A stretch of 37,236 nt of DNA from Aquimarina megaterium XH134 (GTDB lineage: Bacteria > Bacteroidota > Bacteroidia > Flavobacteriales > Flavobacteriaceae), in NCBI RefSeq assembly GCF_000520975.1, contig NZ_JACB01000057.1, positions 1 through 37,236 of the forward strand. Reading direction: 5' to 3'. Position numbers and translations under genes: made by a program. Shown here in pieces: positions 1-7,645 of this stretch (positions are counted from its first letter, which is position 1; each line of letters begins with the position of its first letter). The notes beneath the pieces were generated by a model. It had not been told where the DNA came from. It did no database searches and saw only the letters and a list, made by a program, of their open reading frames with translations.

Positions 1-130
1 AAAACCACTCGAACTGACGGGTAAACACGCTACGTCACAACACAAACGCTATGTCACGTCGAGTGTTTTTTTGAAGCATAGCGTATAAAAAATGTATCGA
101 GATGCATTTGAAAACGATAATATGATGGGC
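1..130. repeat. dispersed intergenic repeat, copy at left edge
   Basis: This non-coding block is an imperfect inverted copy of 9497-9620. Positions 1-75 read as the reverse complement of about 9545-9620 (CACTCGAACTGACGGG, then a CACGCTACGTCA-like core). Positions 71-128 match the reverse complement of about 9497-9550, including the TGAAGCATAGCGTA segment. Positions 93-128 also match the reverse complement of 9653-9688 exactly or nearly so. It may extend left beyond the window. Its function is not known from sequence; it looks like a mobile or recombining intergenic element. Confidence 0.75.
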
Positions 131-145
131 ACTCAAAGGGTACAA

Positions 146-451
146 TCACACCAATTCTATAAGATATTTTAATCGATGATAACACTCTTTTGCCAGGGGG
201 CGTAGGGATTCTCCCATGGGAGTGATGTCATAATCGGTAGCCATACTCATAAAAGCGGCATAGGTCTCGGCCAGGTAATCGTTTTTTTTCTCACTGGGGA
301 TATGCATAAGCTGGTAAATGATTTCTAATATCTCTAGATGATGTGTATTTGATCCCTCTAATCCCAATTGCGCTAAGCCGTATACCAATTGGCAATGTTT
401 AAGATCTTGTTGTATCAAATCGATGATAAGCTGCTCATTGTTTTGGTGCAT
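146..451 (-). CDS. small conserved-looking hypothetical protein (101 aa)
   Basis: This small, probably cytosolic protein is one I do not recognise. It is mainly helical, with no signal peptide or membrane segment, and has acidic and His/Tyr-rich helices. The frame stays open to 487, giving 113 residues. I prefer the internal ATG at 449-451, where the protein begins MHQNNEQLIID, because a promoter-like TATTTG box lies upstream at about 474-479 on the minus strand and would exclude the longer start. The gene has higher GC than the island to its right. It stands back to back with a broken XRE-regulator fragment and lies just inside an intergenic repeat. Function unknown; that it is a real gene is likely but not certain. 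Confidence 0.5.
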   Translation of the reverse strand: MHQNNEQLIIDLIQQDLKHCQLVYGLAQLGLEGSNTHHLEILEIIYQLMHIPSEKKNDYLAETYAAFMSMATDYDITPMGESLRPLAKECYHRLKYLIELV

Positions 452-524
452 GGTATCTGTTTTAGTAACAAAACAAATATCAGTCAATCATAGGAGATTC
501 TTGTCATACAAAAAGTTGACAAGG

Positions 525-626
525 TGTTTTTATTTAGAAAACGGAAAAGTAAACCCTACCATTTATTCTCTTTTAGAAATCTCTAAAGCTTTGGAAGTTT
601 CGTTACCGGAGTTGGTGACGTTTTAA
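525..626 (+). pseudogene. truncated XRE/Cro-type HTH regulator (C-terminal remnant)
   Basis: The frame ending in TAA at 624-626 encodes the last third of a typical HTH_3 (XRE/Cro) domain: LENGKVNPTIYSLLEISKAL followed by EVSLPELVTF. In intact family members this is preceded by about 35 residues containing helices 1-3 of the HTH, usually ending in a SRIENG-like stretch. Here the upstream sequence is unrelated and there is no plausible start, so the gene has lost its 5' part. An open frame runs back to an ATG at 423, but those residues (MISCSLFWCM and on) do not look like an HTH and lie antisense to the neighbouring gene. The break at about 500-525 may mark an old insertion or deletion at the edge of the accessory block. 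Confidence 0.65.
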
Positions 627-645
627 AGATCTTAATTTGCGTATT

Positions 646-666
646 ACACGGATTGCAAATCTGTGT
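646..666. repeat. palindromic hairpin, possible island-edge motif
   Basis: A 9-bp stem (one G-T pair) with a 3-nt loop surrounds ACACGGATTGCAAATCTGTGT. The same core with one change, GGATTACAAATCTG, recurs in the same orientation at 6412-6425, just beyond the other end of the AT-rich defence genes. It may also end transcription from 688-1464 on the minus strand, but it has no clear T-run. Its role is inferred. Confidence 0.4.
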
Positions 667-687
667 TATTGAGCTAAATTTCCAATT

Positions 688-1464
688 TCATATATTATAT
701 AGAGTTTTTTTATTTCGGACAAAGTTTAATCGATATTCCATCCAGCCTTTATGCTCAGATGAATTTGGAAATAAAGATTTAAGAGCTTTATCCGAAATTA
801 AGTCCAAATAACATTCAATTCGTATAGAAAATTCATTCATTAAGGGAACAAGTTCAAATTTCTCAACGACCTCATGACTGGAAACAATCATTAAACCATT
901 TCCCCATTTAGATATTGTAGATTGCCCTAATCGATAAGATTCTTTTTTCCTTTTATCTTGTTCTATAACATTTACATAATTTGGAGTATGTGCGCCTAGT
1001 TTATTTCTTATATCAATTATTTTCAATGCTTTTAATTCAGTAGCTATTTTTTTCTTGTAGGGAACTTTAAATAATTCAATAAGCTCAATTGTAGATTGCA
1101 TTTGTAAATAAACAGCATTTAATACACCATAAAGTCTAAGGTACATTTCTCCGTGTCCATTTGATGTTGTAATAAGTCCATTTTTATAAAATTCAGAAAT
1201 AGCGAATTGACTATCTTCTGTTAAGTCAATACAAGCTCTTAATCTTAAATGATCGTCCGTGTTTTCAAATTTCAAATTTTGATTGAGTATTTTTTTATAA
1301 TCTTCCTCAGTCTGATAATTTTTAACAGGAATATATCTTAAAATTCCAAGTAGAATTTCACAATAGATTTCAATTTTACTCATTGAATTTAAGTATTCGT
1401 CGTCTGTCATTTTTTGAATTGTATAGAATGTTTGGATATAAGTAGCGTGATTGGCAGGGTGCAT
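688..1464 (-). CDS. HEPN-like protein downstream of Hachiman HamB (258 aa)
   Basis: This cytosolic, alpha-helical protein has no signal peptide or membrane segment. The sequence IIDIRNKLGAHTPNY at about residues 149-163 contains R153-N-x4-H159, an Rx5H pattern preceded by a long helix. That is the hallmark of HEPN domains, many of which are RNases or partners of nucleotidyltransferases in defence and toxin-antitoxin systems. The gene is the last of a minus-strand cluster, starting 31 bases after the HamB stop, so it is probably co-transcribed with hamA-hamB. A later start at Met19 (MTDDEYLNSM) is possible. Canonical Hachiman is a two-gene system, so a third gene would be an accessory or an independent toxin. 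The HEPN assignment rests on one motif plus helical content; the family is not otherwise recognised. Confidence 0.6.
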   Translation of the reverse strand: MHPANHATYIQTFYTIQKMTDDEYLNSMSKIEIYCEILLGILRYIPVKNYQTEEDYKKILNQNLKFENTDDHLRLRACIDLTEDSQFAISEFYKNGLITTSNGHGEMYLRLYGVLNAVYLQMQSTIELIELFKVPYKKKIATELKALKIIDIRNKLGAHTPNYVNVIEQDKRKKESYRLGQSTISKWGNGLMIVSSHEVVEKFELVPLMNEFSIRIECYLDLISDKALKSLFPNSSEHKGWMEYRLNFVRNKKTLYNI

Positions 1465-1495
1465 TACTTCATACCAGTTGTCAGATGTTGGTTTT

Positions 1496-3931
1496 TTACA
1501 ATATGTATTTATTCATTTCGTACCGATTTAAATCATTAATTGTCGTTAAATATTCTTTAAATTCTTCATTAGCGATAAGGTTGTTAAAAGAATCAAATTC
1601 AATGTTCTTTAATTGATTATCACTTTCCAACTTTCCAATTAGGCTAATTGTCAAGCCACTTCTTGTTAATGCAATTTTCTTTTGATTAGTAGTTCCATAT
1701 ATGAAGCTGTTGTATTCTTCTTGTGATATTAAATCAAAGTCAAAAAGCATGACTATAAACCTGTTCAATTTAAAGCTAATAAAATCATCCTCCATTTTTA
1801 ATTTAACAATTGCTAGATTAACAATTTCTTCCGTTGTTTTAATTCCCAAATTTACGTAGTTCTTAAAGGAGCTATCAGTATTATTGTCATATGTTATTTC
1901 ACCATATGTCTGTCCAACATAAAGTAGACGCCTTTGTAGGTCGGGATTTCTGGCTAATTCCTTGAAGTATCTTAAATGAGAAACTACTCGTTGATTGAAT
2001 GAGTCTTTTCTTAGATTTGAAATATAATTATCATAATAATTTCTTGCTTGCTCATTTTGTAACCTATTAAATTCATAATCAGAAATTTCTTGAGAATTTA
2101 AAAATATGGCATGAACTTTTTCAATAGTATTTAGTGAATCCCAACCATTGAATTCTCCATTATTTACTAATTCTCTATTTTGAATAAATGACGATAAAAA
2201 AGAATCTATATTAGTGTAATAGTCAATTATTCCGGACTCAATTAGGTATTGTTTTAATTTCCCTTTTTCTGTAGTTTGATCTTCTAATAAAACAACTTCG
2301 TTTTCAAGTATTTTTTCAACAGATAATTTTTGCTCATTGCTAAGTTTTGAATCATCAAATCTTTCCAAAGTAGGATTGTCAATTTTATCTTCAAAAATTC
2401 TGCTTCTAAGTAATCTTATTTTTTTATTATGACCATCGGCATATTCTTTGTTGTTAATGAAATGAACTTTTGGGAGTAATTTGTTTAGGTCTAAATTGTC
2501 AGAATTAAATATTTCATTAAGTCTGTTAATCCTTCCGATTAAATTTATCAACTCTTTACCATTTAAGCGATATGTATTTAGTATGAAGAGTGAGTCAATT
2601 GGCAAGTTTATTCCTTCTAAAATCACGGAATTAGCTACTAAAAATTTTATAGATTCTATTTCCTTGAACTTACTTTCTAAATATTCTTTTATTATATCTG
2701 GTAATTTTCCATGAAGATAAATGATACCATTCTTTAAATATTTAATTCCGTAAAAATCCTCATGAACTTCTTGTTTCAAAACATTCAGAAGATTGTTTAT
2801 ATCACTATCATTTTCTATTAAAGACAGATGATTGGAAAGGGATTTTGCTTCTGTTTCTATTTTTCTTGGAGAATTTTCATAAATAAAGTTCTTTGCCAGA
2901 GAATTTTTTAGGATGTAATTATACTTGTTTGGGACACTGGATTCAAGAAGATAAAACTGATTTACAAAACGATTGTATTGATATTTATTGTTTGTTATTG
3001 TTAGTTCAAATATTTCTGGTTCTTTAATGTTAAAATGAATCTTGTGAGAATTAATATTTTGATTTCTCGAAACACGTAAATTTGATACATCATCAACTAA
3101 AGGGGATAGATAAATAATCTTTTGATTAGGATTGTTTTTTAAATTTCGAGCTATTAATCTAGATAATAAAATTTGACGGTTTCCACTATCGTTCTTGAGA
3201 AGATTGTGAGCTTCATCTACAATTAAAGCGTCAAAAATTATATTTTTTCTGCTAATTAATCGAAGGGCTCTTTCTTGAGTAAATATAGCAATGAAACTTG
3301 ATTCACCATTATACATTTCATCATGAATAATTATTCTCCTTGCTAAGTTTGCATTTCTTATCATGCGATAAGTTTGCATTAATAGTGATTTTGTAGGGAC
3401 AACAATTACTACTTTTGAATTTTGGGCAACATTACTTCTTATGTAATCAACAATTATAGAACTTTTACCAAAAGAAGTTGGTGCTAAATAGGCTTTTTCA
3501 TTTGTTATATCTTCGAGAAATTTACTGCTTTGCAAATTCTGTTCTAAAGTTTCAGTATAATCGTTCGGATTCTTGAATTCCGCTATTCGCAAGCTTACAA
3601 TGTAGTCAACTAATTTTTCTTCAGAGTAAAGTTCTTCATTAAGTAATGATTGAACAATAGGGAAAAAGCCAAAGTTTACTGAAAAATCATATAAAGGAAT
3701 ATAATCATTGTATTTGTTTGAATATTTAAGAATAATGTAATAGGCAATGTCTGCATATGTTTTGTATTTATTGTTTTTCTCATAATGTTTTATAAACAAT
3801 ATTGCGGTGGCAAGCATAAAAGATTTCTCATAATATGAAAGTGTATTATTAATGGTAAGCTTTTCAAAGACAGTCTGAAATAATTCAGTTTTACCAATTG
3901 CAGTCAGATTTCCCTTTATTCTACTTAACAT
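1496..3931 (-). CDS. hamB: Hachiman anti-phage system helicase HamB
   Basis: A superfamily 2 DExD/H-box helicase of 811 residues, the usual size for HamB. Visible motifs are motif I APTSFGKSS at 150-158 (K156), motif Ia VVPTKSLLMQ at 177-186, motif II VDEAH at 238-242, a motif III-like LSPLVDD at 275-281, motif V SVILEGINLP at 435-444 and motif VI LIGRINR at 464-470 with arginine finger R470. The C-terminal ~330 residues are helical with no recognised motif. In Hachiman, HamB forms a complex with HamA; the helicase engages damaged or unusual DNA and licenses the HamA nuclease, which degrades DNA and kills or arrests the infected cell. It starts 3 bases after the hamA stop, implying translational coupling. 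Identification rests mainly on the HamA neighbour, since the helicase core alone is not specific. Confidence 0.88.
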   Translation of the reverse strand: MLSRIKGNLTAIGKTELFQTVFEKLTINNTLSYYEKSFMLATAILFIKHYEKNNKYKTYADIAYYIILKYSNKYNDYIPLYDFSVNFGFFPIVQSLLNEELYSEEKLVDYIVSLRIAEFKNPNDYTETLEQNLQSSKFLEDITNEKAYLAPTSFGKSSIIVDYIRSNVAQNSKVVIVVPTKSLLMQTYRMIRNANLARRIIIHDEMYNGESSFIAIFTQERALRLISRKNIIFDALIVDEAHNLLKNDSGNRQILLSRLIARNLKNNPNQKIIYLSPLVDDVSNLRVSRNQNINSHKIHFNIKEPEIFELTITNNKYQYNRFVNQFYLLESSVPNKYNYILKNSLAKNFIYENSPRKIETEAKSLSNHLSLIENDSDINNLLNVLKQEVHEDFYGIKYLKNGIIYLHGKLPDIIKEYLESKFKEIESIKFLVANSVILEGINLPIDSLFILNTYRLNGKELINLIGRINRLNEIFNSDNLDLNKLLPKVHFINNKEYADGHNKKIRLLRSRIFEDKIDNPTLERFDDSKLSNEQKLSVEKILENEVVLLEDQTTEKGKLKQYLIESGIIDYYTNIDSFLSSFIQNRELVNNGEFNGWDSLNTIEKVHAIFLNSQEISDYEFNRLQNEQARNYYDNYISNLRKDSFNQRVVSHLRYFKELARNPDLQRRLLYVGQTYGEITYDNNTDSSFKNYVNLGIKTTEEIVNLAIVKLKMEDDFISFKLNRFIVMLFDFDLISQEEYNSFIYGTTNQKKIALTRSGLTISLIGKLESDNQLKNIEFDSFNNLIANEEFKEYLTTINDLNRYEMNKYIL

Positions 3932-3934
3932 ACT

Positions 3935-4708
3935 TCATAAATTTAAAAAATCTTCTAAAAGCTCTATTGACTTATTGTTTATACAAAGAATGTTTATTCC
4001 TTTGAAAGTCTTGGAAGCAAGTGAGGAACGAATTTGAGATTCTAATTCACTTTGATTTATGGCATTCCAAGTACCTTCTAGAAAAATTGTGGACGCTGGT
4101 AGAATATTTAAGTTTTCGATTTTTGTATACTTTTTGTTGTCAAAATCATCAGTCAGAATTTTCAGATTTTTACGTATATCATCTGCACTTTTCACATCTA
4201 TATGACAAGCATGATTGTACGCATTTCTCCATGGATTATTTCCGTTAACATCTTTTACTTTATTTTTCAAATCTGTATACGCTTCGGAAAATTTGGAAGG
4301 ATGAGTGTTTCCAGGAATTGAATTGTTTCCTGATTTGCTTTCAAGAATCCACTCTTCATTGTTAATTGAGTAGTAACCATCAAAGCCTTTTTTTATAGAC
4401 CTTTCCTCTAAATTGTAGAATAAAAACTCTTGCTTAAAACCTGCTTCATTCATATAAACATGAATCATAAATTCGGCAACCGCTCCCATTTCAATTGTAG
4501 TACCTTTCTTTCTTTGCAAATAGTCATAAAGCCTTCTTTTTACAAGTGAAAGATCAGTCGAAGTGTTTCCCTCTGTTATTAGCCTTATTTTATCGTTTAT
4601 TAAATTTCCTAAATCAGGAGAAATTGACTCTATTTCTATAATATGTAAAAAATTATTATTTCCAAGGCTAATTGGTGGATTTGTAAATATTTGAGTTGTT
4701 TTGGACAT
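3935..4708 (-). CDS. hamA: Hachiman anti-phage system nuclease HamA (DUF1837)
   Basis: This 257-residue cytosolic protein is the effector nuclease of Hachiman. A PD-(D/E)xK-type active site can be read as E79 (MGAVAEF), D110 (KKGFDGYY) and E123-x-K125 (ILESKSG), with the strand-turn-strand spacing expected for the fold. The order hamA then hamB, the 3-base gap and the same strand match described Hachiman operons. In the known system HamA is held inactive in complex with HamB and is released or activated when the helicase senses aberrant DNA, giving broad DNA degradation. The Met at 4706-4708 is the only good start; no Shine-Dalgarno is evident, which is normal for Bacteroidota. The region is AT-rich, consistent with horizontal acquisition. 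All catalytic residues seem present, so the system is probably functional. Confidence 0.9.
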   Translation of the reverse strand: MSKTTQIFTNPPISLGNNNFLHIIEIESISPDLGNLINDKIRLITEGNTSTDLSLVKRRLYDYLQRKKGTTIEMGAVAEFMIHVYMNEAGFKQEFLFYNLEERSIKKGFDGYYSINNEEWILESKSGNNSIPGNTHPSKFSEAYTDLKNKVKDVNGNNPWRNAYNHACHIDVKSADDIRKNLKILTDDFDNKKYTKIENLNILPASTIFLEGTWNAINQSELESQIRSSLASKTFKGINILCINNKSIELLEDFLNL

Positions 4709-4815
4709 TTATTTAATTTCTTACTTGCATCAAACATCTAGATTATGGTTTGTACGAGAATTAAAATTACTGAATTTCCTATTAAGTACTTAGTCAAAAC
4801 TTTTTATTTTATTTT

Positions 4816-4868
4816 AAAAACCACATTTCGATATGCTCAATACTGACTTTAAAGATTTGGTGGTTTTT
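4816..4868 (-). terminator. possible terminator between the 401-aa HEPN-like gene and hamA
   Basis: Nine-base arms AAAAACCAC (4816-4824) and GTGGTTTTT (4860-4868) are perfectly complementary. On the minus strand they follow the stop at 4889 and are followed by a T-rich tract. The loop is long (about 35 nt), so this is a weak call. If real, hamA has its own promoter in the 180-bp gap. Confidence 0.35.
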
Positions 4869-4888
4869 GTACATATTGTTAGCCTAAG

Positions 4889-6094
4889 TTATTCTTCTCT
4901 AACTTCATTGCTATAATCCAATAAATTTTCAAATCTTCTTAATAGGTGTTTGTCCGTTATTTTTTGAGCAATTTGTCTTTTCTTTCTTAACTTTTCAAGC
5001 CCTTCATTAGCTTTCATTCCTTCATTTTTAACAATTCTTGTTATGATTGGTGCAGCACCATTACTGAAAAATACAGGTCTATGTGCACTCCATTGTCCGA
5101 AACTTCTTTCTCCAAGGTAAATCCTTGTTAATTCACTTAAAATATCTTCGTAATGTTCTTTTGGACAATAGGCAATACCACCAATATCTTCTATTTTAGC
5201 ACAAACTTTCTTTTGTTCGCTCCAACTACTTCCTGTATCACTTAATTCTTTTTTAAGTATTCCAAAAAAGTCTTTTAACCTTACTTTTTTGAAGTAACCT
5301 AAAGCACCACAAGCGTGACTTATTTTAGCTGTTTTAATATCAATACCAGATCTATCAAGTTTATTTTCTAAAATTGAAGCAATTTCTATAGTAACTGTCT
5401 TATCAGTCATTGCTTGAATATGCCTTAATAACTCAATACTGTTTTCTCTAACTATATCTGGTTTTTTATCATCAGATGCAAATGAAATCAACAATTCAGT
5501 AATTTCCTTTTTTCGTCCTTTTGGCGCTCTTGTATAATCAGTTAAAAACTCTTCGCTGACCGAAATGTTAGTATCGCTTTCTACAAGTTCTCTAGCATCT
5601 GTTACTTTTAATAATTCAATTGGGTCTTTTGAAAGAACTACATCTATGGATGTCTTAAAAATGTAAAAACAATCTTCAAGTACTGCTTCGTACTCATCAT
5701 CTTCGTGTTCAAGATCTCGTCTTATTTCATAACATCTGTGTATTCTTCTCCATTCAGGTCTTTTTAGTATTCCCATTCGATATGCCAAATCAATCGTTTT
5801 GGAAACATTATATTCTAAAATATCTTCTTCTCTTTTTATTGAAGGTAATTTGTAATTAATTGCGGTCTCATTTGCGATATCAACTCCAACTATGAGTATT
5901 TTTTCTTTTAAATCGTGAACAGCCGCATTAAATAACCTTTGACATGCACTACTTGGGTCTATCGGTAAAAGTCGATTTACTCTTTGGATTAAATTTTTCC
6001 CTTTCCAAACTGGTCGAATTCCATCAAGTAAATTTTCAATTCCACTTTTACTTATTGGTTCTCCAGCAGGTATGATTTCATAATTTTCACTCAT
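4889..6094 (-). CDS. HEPN-like protein with helical-repeat C-terminus, upstream of Hachiman (401 aa)
   Basis: This soluble protein has no signal peptide. Its N-terminal helical half (about residues 1-160) contains CYEIRRDLEHEDDEYE at 121-136, where R125-x4-H130 fits the Rx4-6H signature of HEPN domains, with acidic residues after the His. The C-terminal half (about 190-401) is rich in helices with repeated Leu/Ile/Ala faces, like a HEAT/ARM-type scaffold, and ends in a Lys/Arg-rich then acidic tail. It lies on the same strand as hamA-hamB with a 180-bp gap holding a possible terminator, so it belongs to the same island but perhaps not the same transcript. I do not recognise a named family. 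It could be an RNase effector, a partner of the 688-1464 protein, or an unrelated defence gene. The HEPN call is by motif only. Confidence 0.5.
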   Translation of the reverse strand: MSENYEIIPAGEPISKSGIENLLDGIRPVWKGKNLIQRVNRLLPIDPSSACQRLFNAAVHDLKEKILIVGVDIANETAINYKLPSIKREEDILEYNVSKTIDLAYRMGILKRPEWRRIHRCYEIRRDLEHEDDEYEAVLEDCFYIFKTSIDVVLSKDPIELLKVTDARELVESDTNISVSEEFLTDYTRAPKGRKKEITELLISFASDDKKPDIVRENSIELLRHIQAMTDKTVTIEIASILENKLDRSGIDIKTAKISHACGALGYFKKVRLKDFFGILKKELSDTGSSWSEQKKVCAKIEDIGGIAYCPKEHYEDILSELTRIYLGERSFGQWSAHRPVFFSNGAAPIITRIVKNEGMKANEGLEKLRKKRQIAQKITDKHLLRRFENLLDYSNEVREE

Positions 6095-6194
6095 TTAGTT
6101 CGATGGTTGGTTTTAATGTTGCACAACAACGACGATATATGCACCAAAACACATACACCCATTTATACATATCGACAAGCATTCATTTCATCAT

Positions 6195-6395
6195 AAAAAC
6201 TCCCGCCTATCAATGCTCTTATGTTTTAATCCCCTAAAACTACAGCTACCTTTTTTATTACGGTTACGGGAAACCACATGGTAGGGGAGAAAGTTTTTTG
6301 TATGTGATTTAGGTATCAGGTGTCAGGTATCAGGTGTTAGGTCTGAGGTTTTGGGTGTTAGGTATTAGGTGTACCCTTCGGCTGCTCTCAGGGTA
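6195..6395. repeat. ~190-bp direct repeat, copy A (with nine-heptamer tract)
   Basis: This fills most of the 366-base gap between 6094 and 6461. Shared with copy B (7465-7645) are AAAAACTC, CCCTAAAA, TACAGCTACCTTTTTTA, GGGAAACCACAT, a GGGAGAAAGTTTTTTG segment, the heptamer tract and a following TACCCTTCGGCT. The two copies are in the same orientation and flank the J-domain gene. I see no open frame, so this is probably a mobile or structured intergenic element. The rest of the gap (6095-6194) contains TGTTGCACAACA, a small inverted repeat, and nothing else recognisable. Confidence 0.7.
6311..6373. repeat. heptamer tandem array, nine units, array A
   Basis: Nine consecutive 7-bp units of consensus AGGTRTY occupy exactly 63 bp: AGGTATC, AGGTGTC, AGGTATC, AGGTGTT, AGGTCTG, AGGTTTT, GGGTGTT, AGGTATT, AGGTGTA. 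It sits inside direct-repeat copy A and corresponds position for position to array B at 7571-7633, although the individual units differ. Confidence 0.8.
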
Positions 6396-6460
6396 CGTGG
6401 AGGGATTGCATGGATTACAAATCTGCCTTTACTTTGAGATTAGATAAGAATAGACCGTTT

Positions 6461-7378
6461 TTATCGATTCTTTGGGTCGGCTCCATATTTATTAGTTCCT
6501 TCTGTTCCGTCTGCAAATAGAACATATAGCCCGAAAACTACATTGACGTAAGGAATTAAGAGAATAAAATACCACCAACCACTCATATTAATGTCGTGTA
6601 ATCTTTTTATTGCTTGAATTGTTAGTACTACCCAACAAACAATCGCTATAATTGAAGAAAAAAACAAAACTACTTCATTACGAGAATTTTCAATAACTGC
6701 CATTACAATTCCAGAGAGTAGTCCTAATAAAATTAATCTAATAAGATAATCCTTTCTTCTTAATCTACCTTTTGCCGACCAAAACGTTTCTGGTTTTATG
6801 TTATTAGCAGAGCTATATGAAGTTGTTTTTTTATAGGTGCCAGAAAATCCACTTTTATGAGTTGATTGTGTTTTAGCATCTCTAAATACATTATTTTCTA
6901 GAATAATCTGTTTAGATACATATCTAGAGATATTTGTATTTGTGGCTTTTAGTTCAATCGTTACGAATTGTTTATTAATGTTGTTGAGCTTTAATGTTTT
7001 ACTGCCATTTGCACTCACTATTCCAAATGGTTTAATTTCAACCAAGTCTGCATTAAAGGTTCTCCATTCAAATCTTATTTCGTCTCCACTATAAAATAAA
7101 GTTTTATTAGATTTGAAAAAATCTATTATTGGTTTAAAATCAGAATATGAATTCTCTTGATTAGCCTGATGATTTGTTTTGCTATCATACTCATTTCTTT
7201 TTTGAACATTGCTTAAAGTTTCATACGCCTCTTGAATTTGTTTAAACATATTTTCAAAAAATACATCTCCGTTATTTTTATCTGGATGAAACTTTATTGA
7301 TAATTTTCGGTACGCTTTCTTGATCTCTTCTTGAGAAGCTGATTTTTCAATCCCCAGTGTTTTGTAATAGTCTGTCAT
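6461..7378 (-). CDS. J-domain / Ig-like / DUF805 membrane protein
   Basis: A 305-residue three-part protein. Residues 1-66 are a DnaJ domain with the HPD triad at 31-33 and the usual YYKTLGI start, so it should stimulate an Hsp70 (DnaK) ATPase. Residues about 83-165 read like a beta-sandwich Ig-like module (FYSGDEIRFEWRTFNADLVE, then a VSANGSKTL turn). Residues about 198-303 are a DUF805 domain: a FWSAKGRLRRKDYL lead, three or four hydrophobic helices, RLHDINMSGWWY at 259-270 and the terminal GTEGTNKYGADP signature. The J-domain is expected in the cytoplasm, anchored to the inner membrane. The Gly/Phe and Cys-rich parts of true DnaJ are absent, so this is a specialised class III J-protein. 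It lies between two direct-repeat copies, apart from any operon. The role is unknown. Confidence 0.8.
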   Translation of the reverse strand: MTDYYKTLGIEKSASQEEIKKAYRKLSIKFHPDKNNGDVFFENMFKQIQEAYETLSNVQKRNEYDSKTNHQANQENSYSDFKPIIDFFKSNKTLFYSGDEIRFEWRTFNADLVEIKPFGIVSANGSKTLKLNNINKQFVTIELKATNTNISRYVSKQIILENNVFRDAKTQSTHKSGFSGTYKKTTSYSSANNIKPETFWSAKGRLRRKDYLIRLILLGLLSGIVMAVIENSRNEVVLFFSSIIAIVCWVVLTIQAIKRLHDINMSGWWYFILLIPYVNVVFGLYVLFADGTEGTNKYGADPKNR

Positions 7379-7464
7379 TTATTTTAAATGTGTGGCTTTT
7401 CTTAAATTATGCAAAAAGAAACAGGTTTAATAGTGATCTATTTCTGACCAAATACTATTTATAT

Positions 7465-7645
7465 TAAAAACTCACGTCTATTATTTAGTTCCCTAAAATT
7501 ACAGCTACCTTTTTTAATACAATAGCGGGAAACCACATAGTGAGGGAGAAAGTTTTTTGCATGGGTTAGTAGGTGTTAGGTGTCAGGTATCAGGTATCGG
7601 GTATCAGATATCAGGTGTGAGGTGTTAGGCGTACCCTTCGGCTAC
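7465..7645. repeat. ~190-bp direct repeat, copy B (with nine-heptamer tract)
   Basis: The second copy of the element at 6195-6395, in the same orientation and upstream of the J-domain gene. It shares TACAGCTACCTTTTTTA-like, GGGAAACCACAT and GGGAGAAAGTTTTTTG blocks with scattered differences, then the heptamer array and TACCCTTCGGCT. An open frame over 7580-7792 exists only because the repeat lacks stops in one phase; I do not regard it as a gene. Confidence 0.7.
7571..7633. repeat. heptamer tandem array, nine units, array B
   Basis: Nine 7-bp units: AGGTGTT, AGGTGTC, AGGTATC, AGGTATC, GGGTATC, AGATATC, AGGTGTG, AGGTGTT, AGGCGTA. The same number of units as array A occurs at the homologous place in direct-repeat copy B. 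Confidence 0.8.

Noticed and set aside
1496..3931. HamB as a type III restriction or RecQ-type helicase
   Set aside because: No RecQ C-terminal domains or restriction endonuclease domain are visible, and the adjacent DUF1837 gene fixes the Hachiman assignment.
6311..6373. Heptamer array as a CRISPR-like locus
   Set aside because: There are no spacers between the 7-bp units, the units are far too short, and no cas gene is present.
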